Origin: Bosea vestrisii
GTDB lineage: Bacteria > Pseudomonadota > Alphaproteobacteria > Rhizobiales > Beijerinckiaceae
Direction: 5' to 3'
Assembly: GCF_030144325.1 (NCBI RefSeq)
Contig: NZ_CP126307.1
Coordinates: forward strand, 1,488,001 to 1,552,000
DNA length: 64,000 nt
A program made the position numbers and the translations under genes. The notes under the pieces are model-generated. The model saw nothing but the letters and a program-made list of their open reading frames with translations, was not told the DNA's origin and did not search any database. Positions 43,816 through 52,924 of the stretch are shown here, piece after piece. Numbering within the stretch: position 1 is the stretch's first letter; the number at the start of each line of letters is the position of its first letter.

Positions 43816-44912
43816 GCCAGCCCGATCCGCGCGGGCTCGGCCCCGGCGCCGTCCTCGGCATCCTTGGCGGCGGGCAGCTCGCCCGCATGTTGGCACTGGC
43901 GGCCGCCGATCTCGGCGTGCGCGCCCATATCTTCGCGCCCGAACCCGAGAGCCCGGCCTATGAGGTCGCCGCCCGCCACACCATCGGCGCCTATGAGGAC
44001 GAGGCGGCGCTCGCCAGCTTTGCCGATGCCGTCGACGTCGTGACCTACGAATTCGAGAACGTCCCGGCCGCGACCGCAGCCTTCCTCGCCGCCCGCACCC
44101 CGCTGCATCCCGGGGCGCGGGCGCTCGCGGTGACGCAGGACCGTCTCAGCGAGAAGCGCTTCGTCGCAGGGCTGGGCCTTGCGGTCGCCCCGTTCGAGCA
44201 GGTCGATTCGCTCGCTGATCTCGAGCAGGCCGTCGCCAGACTCGGCCGCCCGGCCGTGCTGAAGACGCGGCGCTTCGGCTATGACGGCAAGGGCCAGATC
44301 AAGATCGCCGACGGCGTCGATCTCGCGCAGGCTTGGGACGAGATCGGCCATTTCCCAGCGATCCTCGAGGGCTTCGTCACCTTCGCGCGCGAGGTCTCGG
44401 TTGTTGCCGCCCGCGCCGCCGACAGCTCCTTCGCCGCCTTCGACGTCTGCGAGAACGAGCACCGCGACCACATCCTGGCGCTGACGCAGGTACCGGCGCG
44501 CATCAGCCCAGCCGCCGCCGACGCAGCCATCGAGGCCGCCAGGCGCATCGGCGAGGCGCTGGGATATGTCGGCGTCTTCGCCGTCGAGTTCTTCCTCGTC
44601 GAGGGTGAAAGCGGCGAGCAGGTCGTCGTCAACGAGATCGCTCCGCGCGTGCACAATTCCGGACATTGGACCAGCGAGGGCGCGCAGACCTCGCAATTCC
44701 ATCAGCATGTCCGCGCCGTCTGCGGCTTCCCGCTCGGCGCGACGGCGCGGCGCGGCCGCGTCACCATGGAGAACCTGATCGGCGCCCAGGCGCAGGACTG
44801 GCGCGCACTTCTGGCGGAACCCGGCGCGCACCTGCACCTCTACGGCAAGCGCGAGGCAAGGCCCGGCCGCAAGATGGGCCACGTCACCCGCATCCTCCCC
44901 GAAGCCGGCTGA
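43812..44912 (+). CDS. purK: N5-carboxyaminoimidazole ribonucleotide synthase
   Basis: A 366-residue ATP-grasp enzyme that carboxylates AIR with bicarbonate and ATP. Motifs include GILGGGQLARMLALAA at the N-terminus, TYEFENVPA, RRFGYDGKGQ in the ATP-grasp loop and NEIAPRVHNSGHWT. The ATG at 43812 overlaps the purE stop and is preferred to the in-frame upstream start inside purE. Its product is the substrate of PurE. Confidence 0.97.
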   Translation: MSQPDPRGLGPGAVLGILGGGQLARMLALAAADLGVRAHIFAPEPESPAYEVAARHTIGAYEDEAALASFADAVDVVTYEFENVPAATAAFLAARTPLHPGARALAVTQDRLSEKRFVAGLGLAVAPFEQVDSLADLEQAVARLGRPAVLKTRRFGYDGKGQIKIADGVDLAQAWDEIGHFPAILEGFVTFAREVSVVAARAADSSFAAFDVCENEHRDHILALTQVPARISPAAADAAIEAARRIGEALGYVGVFAVEFFLVEGESGEQVVVNEIAPRVHNSGHWTSEGAQTSQFHQHVRAVCGFPLGATARRGRVTMENLIGAQAQDWRALLAEPGAHLHLYGKREARPGRKMGHVTRILPEAG

Positions 44913-44933
44913 GCGGAGAACGCCCAAGCCCAC

Positions 44934-44960
44934 CAAAACCGCGTATTTTAGCCGGTTTTG
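44934..44960 (+). terminator. Possible weak terminator after purK
   Basis: Stem CAAAACCG (44934-44941) and CGGTTTTG (44953-44960) with a loop of 11 bases. No T run follows, so efficient termination is doubtful. Confidence 0.35.
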
Positions 44961-45078
44961 CCGCGGTGCGGCGTGGACAGGTCACGGGAATTCTGGTATC
45001 CGCACCACCTTCGCGGCGGTCTTTCCCTGGAGAGGTCGCCGCCCTGATTCCGGACCACCGACAACGACGGACACCCAC

Positions 45079-45336
45079 GTGCAGGTTCTCGTTCGCGACA
45101 ACAACGTCGATCAGGCGCTGCGGGCGCTGAAGAAGAAGATGCAACGCGAGGGCATCTTCCGTGAGATGAAACTCCGCGGCCATTACGAGAAGCCGTCCGT
45201 AAAGAAGGCGCGCGAGAAGGCCGAGGCCGTCCGCCGCGCCCGCAAGCTGATCCGCAAGAAGCTGCAGCGCGAAGGCCTCCTGCCGGCGCCGGTCAAGCCG
45301 AAGCGTCCTGAGCGCCCCGCTCGGCCAGCGATCTGA
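45079..45336 (+). CDS. rpsU: 30S ribosomal protein S21
   Basis: An 85-residue small-subunit protein. The core VLVRDNNVDQALRALKKKMQ, then EMKLRGHYEKPS and the basic tail RKKLQREG match alphaproteobacterial S21, which has a longer C-terminal tail (KPKRPERPARP) than the E. coli form. It starts at a GTG at 45079. It stands alone between purK and a palindromic repeat. Confidence 0.95.
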   Translation: MQVLVRDNNVDQALRALKKKMQREGIFREMKLRGHYEKPSVKKAREKAEAVRRARKLIRKKLQREGLLPAPVKPKRPERPARPAI

Positions 45337-45639
45337 CCGCGCAAGAGGCTTGGCAGCCGCCCAGCTCTCTTCCGATATCTTTCTGCGCCTGGAGCTTCTC
45401 CGGGCGCTGTTGTTTTTCAGAGCAGGATGCGAAAAAGTGGAGACCGGTTTTTCGCATAAATCCTGCTCTAACTTTTTGATAAGAGACGGATTCAGACCTC
45501 AAATGGGATCGCTTAGCGATTCCATTTGAGGTCATCCGGCTCTAGCGTCGTTAACCAAACTTTGTCAGGGGTTAGGCGTTTTGAAGGACGGGCGGCACAC
45601 CGGGGCGGTCGTGCCGCATGGCAGGCGAGAGCTTGAGCA
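45337..45639. repeat. Spacer with bipartite palindromic repeat, copy 2
   Basis: About 300 bp without a gene. Between 45418 and 45546 lies the second copy of the two-hairpin repeat: first AGAGCAGGAT...ATCCTGCTCT around CGAAAAAGTGGAGACCGGTTTTTCG, then GACCTCAAATGG...CCATTTGAGGTC. The cores of both hairpins match copy 1 (1606-1729) in architecture, while the outer stems differ. The promoter of the TPR lipoprotein gene should lie in the rightmost 90 bp. Confidence 0.8.
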
Positions 45640-46500
45640 ATGGGTAAGAGCATGGTCACAGGCAGGAACTGGCTGATCGCGACGGGCCTCGCGCTCGCGC
45701 TCGCAGGCTGCGACACAGTGAGCATGGGCTCCGGCGCCGGCATCGCCGAGCTCCAGACCGAGAACACCGAAGCTGCGAGCGTCAATATCGGCTCGCTCAG
45801 CGAGGTGGTCAGCCGCAACCCGAACGACCCGCAGGCCTACAACACCCGCGGCGCGGCCTATGCCCGCGTCGGCCGCTACTCCGACGCCATTTCCGACTTC
45901 ACCAAGGCGGTGCAGATCGATTCCAATTTCGCGCCGGCCTACACCAATCGTGGCCTGGCGCTGCGCCAGAGCGGGCGCAACGACGCCGCGCTGCAGGACT
46001 TCAATCGCGCGACCACGGCCAATCCGAACTACGCCCCGGCCTACATCGCCCGTGCCAATCTGCTGCGCGTGCAGGGCAACAGCCAGCAGGCGCTGGCCGA
46101 TCTCAACACCGCGATCCGCCTCAACCCGGAAGCCGCCGAAGCCTTCCATGCCCGCGGGCTGGTCTATCAGAAGGAAGGCCAGCACCAGCACGCCGTCACC
46201 GATTTCGACTCGGTGATCGACCGCAACCCCTATACCGCCCCGCCCTACATCGCCCGCGGCGAGAGCCTCAACGCGCTGGGCAAATACGACCCGGCGCTCG
46301 AGGACTTCACCGCCGCGCTCAATGTCGACAACCGCAATGCCGCTGCCTGGGCCGGCCGCGGCTTTGCCTTCGAGAAGCAGGGCAAGAAGACCGAGGCGAG
46401 CGAGGCCTACCAGCGCGCCCTCGGCCTCGACGGCAACAACCAGATCGCTCGCGCCGGCGCGGCTCGCCTCGGCGGCGGTGGCGGCATGTTCCGCTTCTGA
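45640..46500 (+). CDS. TPR-repeat lipoprotein (NlpI-like)
   Basis: A 286-residue envelope lipoprotein. The lipobox LALAGC follows a basic N-terminus and hydrophobic segment, so Cys (residue ~24) should be lipidated. Six TPR units fill residues ~65-275, for example YNTRGAAYARVGRYSDAISD and RGLVYQKEGQHQHAVTDFD. A Gly-rich end (GGGGGMFRF) follows. TPR lipoproteins of this kind act as adaptors for envelope hydrolases or proteases; the partner is unknown here. Confidence 0.92.
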   Translation: MGKSMVTGRNWLIATGLALALAGCDTVSMGSGAGIAELQTENTEAASVNIGSLSEVVSRNPNDPQAYNTRGAAYARVGRYSDAISDFTKAVQIDSNFAPAYTNRGLALRQSGRNDAALQDFNRATTANPNYAPAYIARANLLRVQGNSQQALADLNTAIRLNPEAAEAFHARGLVYQKEGQHQHAVTDFDSVIDRNPYTAPPYIARGESLNALGKYDPALEDFTAALNVDNRNAAAWAGRGFAFEKQGKKTEASEAYQRALGLDGNNQIARAGAARLGGGGGMFRF

Positions 46501-46521
46501 GCCAGGCCCGGCCTCAGCGAC

Positions 46522-47370
46522 TTACGGTACCGTTCGCGTCTCTTCACCGGAAAACGAACCGGCTACGACATCCGTGATAAAGCGTCGGATCTCCGGCACC
46601 GAGCCCGGGGTGGACAGGTTGCTATGCCCGCCATTCGGGAAGCGAATGAAGCGCTTCGGCGGATTGGCCATCTCGTAGAGCGCCCGCCCCTGCGCGAAGG
46701 GTACGACCCTGTCGCGCTCGCCATGCAGCACCAGCAGCGGCGCGTGGATCTTGCCGATCACCGCGTCCGAGTGGAACTTGTCCTTCATCAACAACGCGAC
46801 CGGGACATAAGGGTAGGCCAGTTGCGCCACGGATGCCGTCGATAGATAGGGTGCATCCAGGATCACGGCCTTGAGCGGTTGCTCGACCGCGAGCTTCAGG
46901 ACGACGCCGGTGCCAAGCGATTCGCCATAACCGATCAGGCGCTCGGCCCCGAAGCGCGCGACGGCAGCGGCATAGGCAGCGCGAGCATCGAACAACAGCC
47001 CCTCCTCGCTCGGCATTCCGGTAGAGCCGCCATAGCCGCGATAGCTCACGGCGAAGAGCCCGGTGCCATCCTCAGTCAGCGAGCTGAGCTGTGCCGGACG
47101 CCTGCCGCGCCCGAGATTGCCACCATTGCCGTGGAAATACAGCAGCACCGGCTTGCCCTCGCGCGGTGGCACCACCCAGGCAATGAGCCGCTCACCATCA
47201 GAGGTCGTCAGATCGGTTTCCTCGACGCCCGGCAGGTCGACGGTCGCGATAGCGATACGAGCCGGGTTGCGCGGATAGAGCAGGTCGCCCTGCTTGACGT
47301 AGAGTAGCGCCAGCACCGCGACATAGGCGCCGAACCCGCCGATCACGAGAAGCTTCAGGATTCTGCGCAT
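46522..47370 (-). CDS. Membrane-anchored alpha/beta hydrolase
   Basis: A 282-residue protein with an N-terminal membrane segment (ILKLLVIGGFGAYVAVLALL) and an alpha/beta hydrolase domain. The nucleophile elbow is GYGESLGTG, the acid lies in HGERDRVVP and the base in NGGHSNL; LYFHGNGGN forms the oxyanion loop. It resembles the BEM46/ABHD13-like family. The active site could face cytosol or periplasm. It follows the TPR lipoprotein gene convergently with a gap of about 20 bp. Substrate unknown. Confidence 0.9.
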   Translation of the reverse strand: MRRILKLLVIGGFGAYVAVLALLYVKQGDLLYPRNPARIAIATVDLPGVEETDLTTSDGERLIAWVVPPREGKPVLLYFHGNGGNLGRGRRPAQLSSLTEDGTGLFAVSYRGYGGSTGMPSEEGLLFDARAAYAAAVARFGAERLIGYGESLGTGVVLKLAVEQPLKAVILDAPYLSTASVAQLAYPYVPVALLMKDKFHSDAVIGKIHAPLLVLHGERDRVVPFAQGRALYEMANPPKRFIRFPNGGHSNLSTPGSVPEIRRFITDVVAGSFSGEETRTVP

Positions 47371-47404
47371 CGCCTGTTGCCTTCGGCAGCCGCTTGAAAC
47401 GAAA

Positions 47405-47425
47405 GGGCCGGCATCGAGCCGGCCC
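47405..47425 (-). terminator. Probable terminator of the pnt operon
   Basis: An 8-bp stem GGGCCGGC (47405-47412) and GCCGGCCC (47418-47425) with a five-base loop, about 35 bp past the pntB stop. The T run on the minus strand is short and broken (TTTCGTTT). Confidence 0.5.
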
Positions 47426-47458
47426 CTTGCAACATCGCTGTGACGATCGCTGCGCTGG

Positions 47459-48865
47459 TCAGTGCGCCATGGCCTTGACGATGTCGTCGGTGACCTTCTT
47501 GGCGTCGCCGAACAGCATCATCGTGTTGGGCCTGAAGAACAGCTCGTTCTCGACGCCGGCATAGCCGGCCGCCATGCCGCGCTTGATGAAGAGCACGGTC
47601 TTGGCCTTCTCGACGTCGAGGATCGGCATGCCGTAGATCGGCGAGCTCTTGTCGGTCTTGGCAGCCGGGTTGGTGACGTCGTTGGCGCCGATGACGAAGG
47701 CGACGTCGGCCTGACCGAATTCCGAGTTGATGTCCTCGAGCTCGAAGACCTCGTCATAGGGCACGTTGGCCTCGGCCAGCAGCACGTTCATATGACCGGG
47801 CATGCGGCCCGCCACCGGATGGATCGCGTACTTGACCTCGACGCCCTCCTTCTTGAGGAGGTCGGCCATCTCGCGCAGCGCGTGCTGGGCCTGCGCCACC
47901 GCCATGCCGTAGCCCGGCACGATCAGGACTTTTCCGGCATTCTTCATGATGTAGGCCGCGTCGTCGGCCGAGCCCTGCTTGACCGGCCGCGCCTCGGCTG
48001 CGCCGCCCGCACCGGCCGCAGCGTCATCGCCGCCGAAGCCGCCGAGGATGACGGAGATGAAGCTCCGGTTCATCGCCTTGCACATGATGTAGGACAGGAT
48101 CGCGCCAGACGAGCCGACGAGCGCCCCGGTGATGATCAGCGCCATGTTGCCGAGGGTGAAGCCGATGCCCGCCGCTGCCCAGCCGGAATAGGAGTTCAGC
48201 ATCGAGACGACGACCGGCATGTCCGCGCCGCCGATCGGGATGATCAGCAACACGCCGAGCGCGAAGGAAACCAGGACGATCAGCCAGAAGACGAGATGGC
48301 TCTCCGTCTTCAGGAAGATCAGCAGCATCACCAGGAGCGCGATGCCGAGACCGATATTGATGCCGTGGCGCTGTGGCAGCATGATCGGCTTGCCGCTCAT
48401 GCGCCCGTCGAGCTTGAGGAAGGCGATGATCGAGCCGGTGAAGGTGATCGCGCCGATGGCGACGCCGAGCGCCATCTCGAACAGGCTGGCGCCCTTGATC
48501 TTGCCGACCTGGCCGATGCCGAACGCCTCAGGCGCATAGAGCGCCGCGGCCGCGACCAGCACGGCGGCGAGGCCGACCAGCGAGTGGAAGAAGGCGACGA
48601 GCTGCGGCATCTGCGTCATCTGCACGCGCTTGGCCATATAGGCGCCGAAGCCGCCGCCGATCGCGATGCCGAGGATGACGAGCAGCCAGCCGGAGAAGCC
48701 GGCCGGCGGATAGAAGATGACCGTGGTCAGCACGGCGATCGCCATGCCGATCATGCCGTAGCGGTTGCCCTGGCGCGAGCTCGTCGGATGCGACAGCCCG
48801 CGCAGGGCCATGATGAACAGGACGCCGGAGACGACGTAGAGAAGGGCGGCGAGATTGGCGGCCAT
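47459..48865 (-). CDS. pntB: NAD(P) transhydrogenase subunit beta
   Basis: A 468-residue inner-membrane protein: nine or so hydrophobic helices (residues ~1-270) of the proton channel and a C-terminal NADP-binding domain (residues ~290-468) with VPGYGMAVAQAQHALREM, HPVAGRMPGHMNVLL and GANDVTNPAA. The enzyme couples hydride transfer from NADH to NADP to inward proton flow. It is the last gene of the subunit IV-pntA1-pntA2-pntB operon and lies 5 bp after pntA2. Confidence 0.97.
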   Translation of the reverse strand: MAANLAALLYVVSGVLFIMALRGLSHPTSSRQGNRYGMIGMAIAVLTTVIFYPPAGFSGWLLVILGIAIGGGFGAYMAKRVQMTQMPQLVAFFHSLVGLAAVLVAAAALYAPEAFGIGQVGKIKGASLFEMALGVAIGAITFTGSIIAFLKLDGRMSGKPIMLPQRHGINIGLGIALLVMLLIFLKTESHLVFWLIVLVSFALGVLLIIPIGGADMPVVVSMLNSYSGWAAAGIGFTLGNMALIITGALVGSSGAILSYIMCKAMNRSFISVILGGFGGDDAAAGAGGAAEARPVKQGSADDAAYIMKNAGKVLIVPGYGMAVAQAQHALREMADLLKKEGVEVKYAIHPVAGRMPGHMNVLLAEANVPYDEVFELEDINSEFGQADVAFVIGANDVTNPAAKTDKSSPIYGMPILDVEKAKTVLFIKRGMAAGYAGVENELFFRPNTMMLFGDAKKVTDDIVKAMAH

Positions 48866-48870
48866 GCGCG

Positions 48871-49302
48871 TCAGCCCTTCTTCTTGTACATCGACAGCAT
48901 CCGCTCGGTGACGAGGAAGCCACCGAAGATGTTCACCGAAGCCAGGATCAGCGCGATGAAGCCGAAGACCTTGGCCCAGAGCGGGCCGTCGCCCATCGCG
49001 GGCGCGGCCTGGACGCCGACCGCGAGCAGCGCGCCGACGACGATGACCGAGGAGATCGCGTTGGTGACCGACATCAGCGGCGTGTGCAGCGCCGGCGTCA
49101 CCGACCAGACGACGTAGTAGCCGACGAAGACGGCGAGCACGAAGATGGCGAGGCGATAGACCGTCGGGTCGACACCGGTCGCGGCGCCGGCGGCGGCGGC
49201 GGCCTGCTCTGCATACTTCTCCGCGAGTTCTGCTGCTTGTTTCGCCAGTGCCGCGGCGGAGCGAGCCTGTTCGAGCGCCTGTTCGGGTGCCGGATTAGCC
49301 AT
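48871..49302 (-). CDS. NAD(P) transhydrogenase subunit alpha, membrane part
   Basis: A 143-residue protein that corresponds to the C-terminal membrane part of one-chain PntA. After a Gln/Ala-rich helix come hydrophobic segments such as LAIFVLAVFVGYYVVWSVTP and NAISSVIVVGALLAVG, with TERMLSMYKKKG at the end. Splitting of PntA into two genes is normal in alphaproteobacteria (alpha-2 or PntAB). The ATG at 49302 lies 26 bp after the pntA1 stop. Confidence 0.94.
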   Translation of the reverse strand: MANPAPEQALEQARSAAALAKQAAELAEKYAEQAAAAAGAATGVDPTVYRLAIFVLAVFVGYYVVWSVTPALHTPLMSVTNAISSVIVVGALLAVGVQAAPAMGDGPLWAKVFGFIALILASVNIFGGFLVTERMLSMYKKKG

Positions 49303-49328
49303 GAAGTGACACTCCCTCTGCGCTGTTG

Positions 49329-50468
49329 TTAGGCCTTCGCCGCGAAATTCGGATGGATCACCGCGCCGTCCTTGGTCAGACAGGTCGCCTTGACCAGTTC
49401 GTCGTCCCAGTTCACCGCGAGCTTCTTCTCGGCCTTGTCGATCAGCGTCTCGACGAAGGCAAAGAGGTTCTTGGCGTAGAGGCTGGAGGAGGTCGCCGGC
49501 AGGCGGCCCGGCACGTTGAGATGGCCGACGATCTTGACGCCGTTCGGCGTGGTCACGACCTCGCCTGGCTTGGCGAGCTCGCAATTGCCACCGCGCTCGA
49601 CCGCGAGGTCGATGATCACCGAACCGGGCTTCATGCTCTCGACCATCGCCGCCGAGATCAGCTTCGGCGCCGGGCGGCCCGGGATCAGCGCAGTGGTGAT
49701 GACGATGTCCTGCTTGGCGATATGGCTCGCCGTCAGCTCGGCCTGCTTGGCCTGGTATTCCTTGGACATTTCCTTGGCGTAGCCGCCGGCGGTCTGCGCC
49801 TGCTTGAATTCCTCGTCCTCGACAGCGAGGAACTTTGCGCCGAGCGACTCGACCTGCTCCTTGGTGGCCGGGCGGACGTCCGTCGCGGTGACGATGGCGC
49901 CCATGCGACGCGCGGTGGCGATCGCCTGCAGGCCGGCAACACCGACGCCCATGACGAAGATCCTTGCCGCCGGCACGGTGCCGGCCGCCGTCATCATCAT
50001 TGGCAAGGCGCGGCCATATTCAGCCGCGCCGTCGATCACGGCACGGTAGCCCGCAAGGTTCGCCTGCGAGGACAAAACGTCCATCACCTGCGCGCGGGTG
50101 ATGCGCGGCATGAACTCCATGGCGAAGGCCGCGACATTGGCCTTGGCCAGCGCCTCGACCTGCGCCTCGCTGCCATAGGGGTCCATGATGCCGACGACGA
50201 GCGCACCGGCCGGCAGGCCGGCGATCTCACCCTCACCCGGGCGGCGCACCTTCAGCACGATGTCAGCGCCGGCCAGCGCCTCGGCGGCACTGCCTGCCAG
50301 CTTGGCACCAGCCGCCTCGTAATCACCGTCGGTAATCCCGGAAGCGAGCCCTGCCCCCTTCTCCACTGCGATCTCGGCCCCGAGGCCAATGAACTTGCGG
50401 ACGGTTTCCGGCGTCACGGCGACGCGGGTCTCCGCCCCTTGCGTTTCGGCTGGGACAGCGATGCGCAT
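49329..50468 (-). CDS. pntA: NAD(P) transhydrogenase subunit alpha, NAD-binding part
   Basis: A 379-residue soluble domain that binds NAD(H), alpha-1 of the split form. Motifs: MRIAVPAETQGAETRVAVTP at the start, RAQVMDVLSSQANLAGYRAV, the Rossmann loop VMGVGVAGLQAIATARRMGA and DVRPATKEQVESLGAKFL. The ATG at 50468 is chosen; the longer frame lacks resemblance. It binds the membrane parts encoded by the two next genes and delivers hydride from NADH. Confidence 0.96.
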   Translation of the reverse strand: MRIAVPAETQGAETRVAVTPETVRKFIGLGAEIAVEKGAGLASGITDGDYEAAGAKLAGSAAEALAGADIVLKVRRPGEGEIAGLPAGALVVGIMDPYGSEAQVEALAKANVAAFAMEFMPRITRAQVMDVLSSQANLAGYRAVIDGAAEYGRALPMMMTAAGTVPAARIFVMGVGVAGLQAIATARRMGAIVTATDVRPATKEQVESLGAKFLAVEDEEFKQAQTAGGYAKEMSKEYQAKQAELTASHIAKQDIVITTALIPGRPAPKLISAAMVESMKPGSVIIDLAVERGGNCELAKPGEVVTTPNGVKIVGHLNVPGRLPATSSSLYAKNLFAFVETLIDKAEKKLAVNWDDELVKATCLTKDGAVIHPNFAAKA

Positions 50469-50488
50469 GGAGGCCAGGCCTTTCGGGC

Positions 50489-50773
50489 TTAGTAGAGGAG
50501 GAGCGCGAGCAGCATCAGAACGAAGGGAACGAGCGTGGCACGCCAGCCGATCGACGGGGCGGCGATGCCGACGCCGGTGCCGATCAGGGTCAGCAGCGTG
50601 CCGATGATGGCGGTACCCCAGGCGTGCTTGGTGCCACCGACTGCGAGCGCAGCGACGATGGCAAGGCAAGCCACCGTACCGACCTCGGCAAAATGCACGA
50701 AGCCCACATAGGTGCGCTCATGCTCCGGGTAATCCATCTGCGGAATGTCGGCAGCGTGTCCGTGGTCGGCCAT
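50489..50773 (-). CDS. aa3-type cytochrome c oxidase subunit IV
   Basis: A 94-residue membrane protein. The motif MDYPEHERTYVGFVHFAEVG precedes two hydrophobic helices. It is the small fourth subunit of bacterial aa3 oxidases, known in Rhodobacter and Paracoccus as non-essential. The other oxidase genes are elsewhere. It starts the pnt operon: a gap of 20 bp separates it from pntA1, an association seen widely in Rhizobiales. Confidence 0.92.
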   Translation of the reverse strand: MADHGHAADIPQMDYPEHERTYVGFVHFAEVGTVACLAIVAALAVGGTKHAWGTAIIGTLLTLIGTGVGIAAPSIGWRATLVPFVLMLLALLLY

Positions 50774-50911
50774 GAAAAAGTCCCGAGTTTCACCCTATCC
50801 TGACGCCCTGTACCGCACCTGCCAAGGGTCGGCAACGGAGCGCCGGAGTGGCTGTGCTCATTTTCTGAGCGGACACAACACAACGCTAGGGAAAACCCCG
50901 CTCCCTGTCAA

Positions 50912-50925
50912 TTAAATCGATTTAA
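50912..50925. promoter_or_regulatory. AT-rich palindrome upstream of the pnt operon
   Basis: Perfect 14-bp palindrome TTAAATCGATTTAA in an otherwise GC-rich region, about 140 bp upstream of the subunit IV start and about 80 bp past the repaired stop of the UbiB-like gene. It could be a regulator site for the pnt operon. The binding protein is unknown. Confidence 0.35.
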
Positions 50926-51006
50926 ATACAAGGCAATGAGCGCGGCTTATGGCAGCAGCTCCGGCGGACCTGCACCAGATCATAAGTGCATTGACGATTC
51001 TGATCG

Positions 51007-52370
51007 TCAGGAACTGCTGAGACCAGCTGCCGCCAGCGCCGCACTTTGCTCGCTTGCCACCCTCGCGACGCTGAAAGCCTCGATCTCCTGCTCGAACAGG
51101 CGGTGGAAGTTGAGCTCGGCGTCGAGATGCAGGAAGACGCCCCCAAGCCGATCGCAGCCCGGTCCATGAAGACGAACTCGCGCGGCACCGTCACCGGCCC
51201 ACGCGCCTTCAGGGCCGAATGAACTTGGAAGGCCTGTTTGCGGCCGTATTCCGACGGTTTGACGCCCTCGGCAATGCGACGCGTGCGATCCTCCAGCAGC
51301 GGGCCATAGATGAACTTCGCCCAGATGTTGAGGGTGTCGATCAACTCCTTGTTGAGGCCTTTGAAGCCCCAGATCTCATAGGCGTGGACGACGCGCCCCT
51401 CCTCGCCTTCGAGCAGGCCGCGATAGAGATCGACCACGCCGCCGACGAAGCTCGGCGGGAAGATCCGGATGCAGCCATAGTCGAGCAGGTTGATGCCTCC
51501 AGGCTCGCCGCCCTCCTGGAAAACCGTGTAGTTTCCGAGATGCGGATCACCGTGGATGACGCCGTGATGGCTGAACGGCCGCCACCAGGCCCGGAACATC
51601 GCGGTCGAGATCCGGTCGCGGACCTCCTGGCTCGCCTGCTTGTGGTTGAGGATCTTGTCGCCCTCGAGCCAACCCATGGTCAGCAGCCGGCGCGTCGACA
51701 GCTCCGGCACGACATCGGGCACGCGGACCTCGGGCGTGGCAGCCAGCATGTTCTGGTAGAGCGCGACATGCTTGGCCTCGCGGCGATAGTCGAGTTCCTC
51801 GCGGACGCGGGCGCTGATCTCCTTGGCGATCTCGCTGGTGTCGATCACCGCGCCCATGCGCCGGTGCAGCCCGAACAGGATCTCCAGCTGGGAGATGTCG
51901 GCCTCTACAGCCGATTCCATGTCGGGATATTGCAGCTTGCAGGCGAGCGGGGCGCCGCCCTGCGCGGTCGCCCGATGTACCTGCCCGAGCGAGGCAGCGG
52001 CTGCCGGCTTCAAGTCGAATTCGGCGAAGCGCTCGCGCCAGCTCGCGCCGAGCTCTGCCTGCATCCGGCGCTTGACGAAGGCGGCGCCCATCGGCGGTGC
52101 CTCCGATTGCAGCTTCTGCAATTCGGCAGCGTATTCCGGCGGCACGACGTCGGGGATGGTGGCGACGAGCTGCGCCACCTTCATCAGCGGGCCTTTCAGC
52201 CCGCCCAGCGCCTTGGCGAGTGCCTCCGCATTGGTGGCATTGCGGCCTTCCAGTCCGAACAGCTTGGTGCCGGCGATGCGCGCCGCCACGCCGCCAACAT
52301 TGGCGCCGACACGGGCGTAGCGCGCCGCACGGGCGGAGAATCGGTTGGCTTCGCTATCGCGTTCGGACAT
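51007..52370 (-). pseudogene. UbiB/AarF (ABC1) kinase-like gene with one-base frameshift
   Basis: A protein-kinase-like ATPase of the UbiB/ADCK family, probably membrane-associated and linked to ubiquinone biosynthesis or lipid handling. Motifs: LKGPLMKVAQLVATIPD, the A-rich loop AAAASLGQVHRA, VIHGDPHLGNY (catalytic) and LLDYGCIRIF. After MDRAAIGLG the reading frame leaves the family: one G is missing in a run of five (51140-51144). Restoring it gives VFLHLDAELNFHRLFEQEIE and a stop at 51007-51009. Without repair the frame runs on to 50922 with an unrelated tail. A homopolymer sequencing error and a true mutation are both possible. Confidence 0.82.
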
Positions 52371-52445
52371 TGAGGCTCACGGCGCTATGACGGGCTGCTA
52401 CCCGATGTAGGCGCTCCGCCGCGGAAAGCCAGCAGGCGCGCTGCC

Positions 52446-52859
52446 TCAGGAGCGCCCGGCCTGCTCGATCGCCACCGGAAAGCCGCGACCGAGCGAGTTG
52501 GCGACCATGCAGATCGCCTTGGCCTTTTCGATGACGGCAGCAGCGTCTGAGCCGTCCTGCATCTCGCACGCGACGCTCATCGTCGCCGCCGTCGTCAGCA
52601 GCGGGCTGCCCTCCAGCTCGACCGTGACCGAGACGGCGATCCGCCCGAGCGCGACGCCGAGTTCATCGGCGGCATAACGCAGATCGTTGCAGAAGCAGCC
52701 GCCCAGTGCGAGCCCGAGCAATTGCGCGCCGTTGAAGCCGAGCCCCATCCCGCCGGCCCTGCCCTCCGGTCGATCGACGATGACGGTATGCGCACCCGCC
52801 CAGCCCATCGCCGCCTGCGTGCCCTCGACATTGCGCAGTTCGACCGTCACCGACGCCAT
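52446..52859 (-). CDS. OsmC family protein
   Basis: A 137-residue protein of the OsmC/Ohr fold, which reduces organic hydroperoxides with redox cysteines. The first active Cys lies in GGCFCNDLRYAADELG; the pair of cysteines there, and one in SVACEMQ later, could form the redox site, although the spacing should be checked. The ATG at 52859 follows GAGGGGAA and is preferred to the longer frame. It lies about 75 bp upstream of the UbiB-like gene on the same strand. Confidence 0.87.
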   Translation of the reverse strand: MASVTVELRNVEGTQAAMGWAGAHTVIVDRPEGRAGGMGLGFNGAQLLGLALGGCFCNDLRYAADELGVALGRIAVSVTVELEGSPLLTTAATMSVACEMQDGSDAAAVIEKAKAICMVANSLGRGFPVAIEQAGRS

Positions 52860-52924
52860 GGCGTTCCCCTCGCGTACCGGAAACACGAGAGGCTAACCGC
52901 TCGTGGCGGTCGCCGCCACTTCGG

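Noticed and set aside
47462..49117. Long plus-strand frame opposite pntB and pntA2
   Set aside because: Its composition (Asp/Arg/His/Glu rich) mirrors hydrophobic codons on the true strand. No domain is visible.
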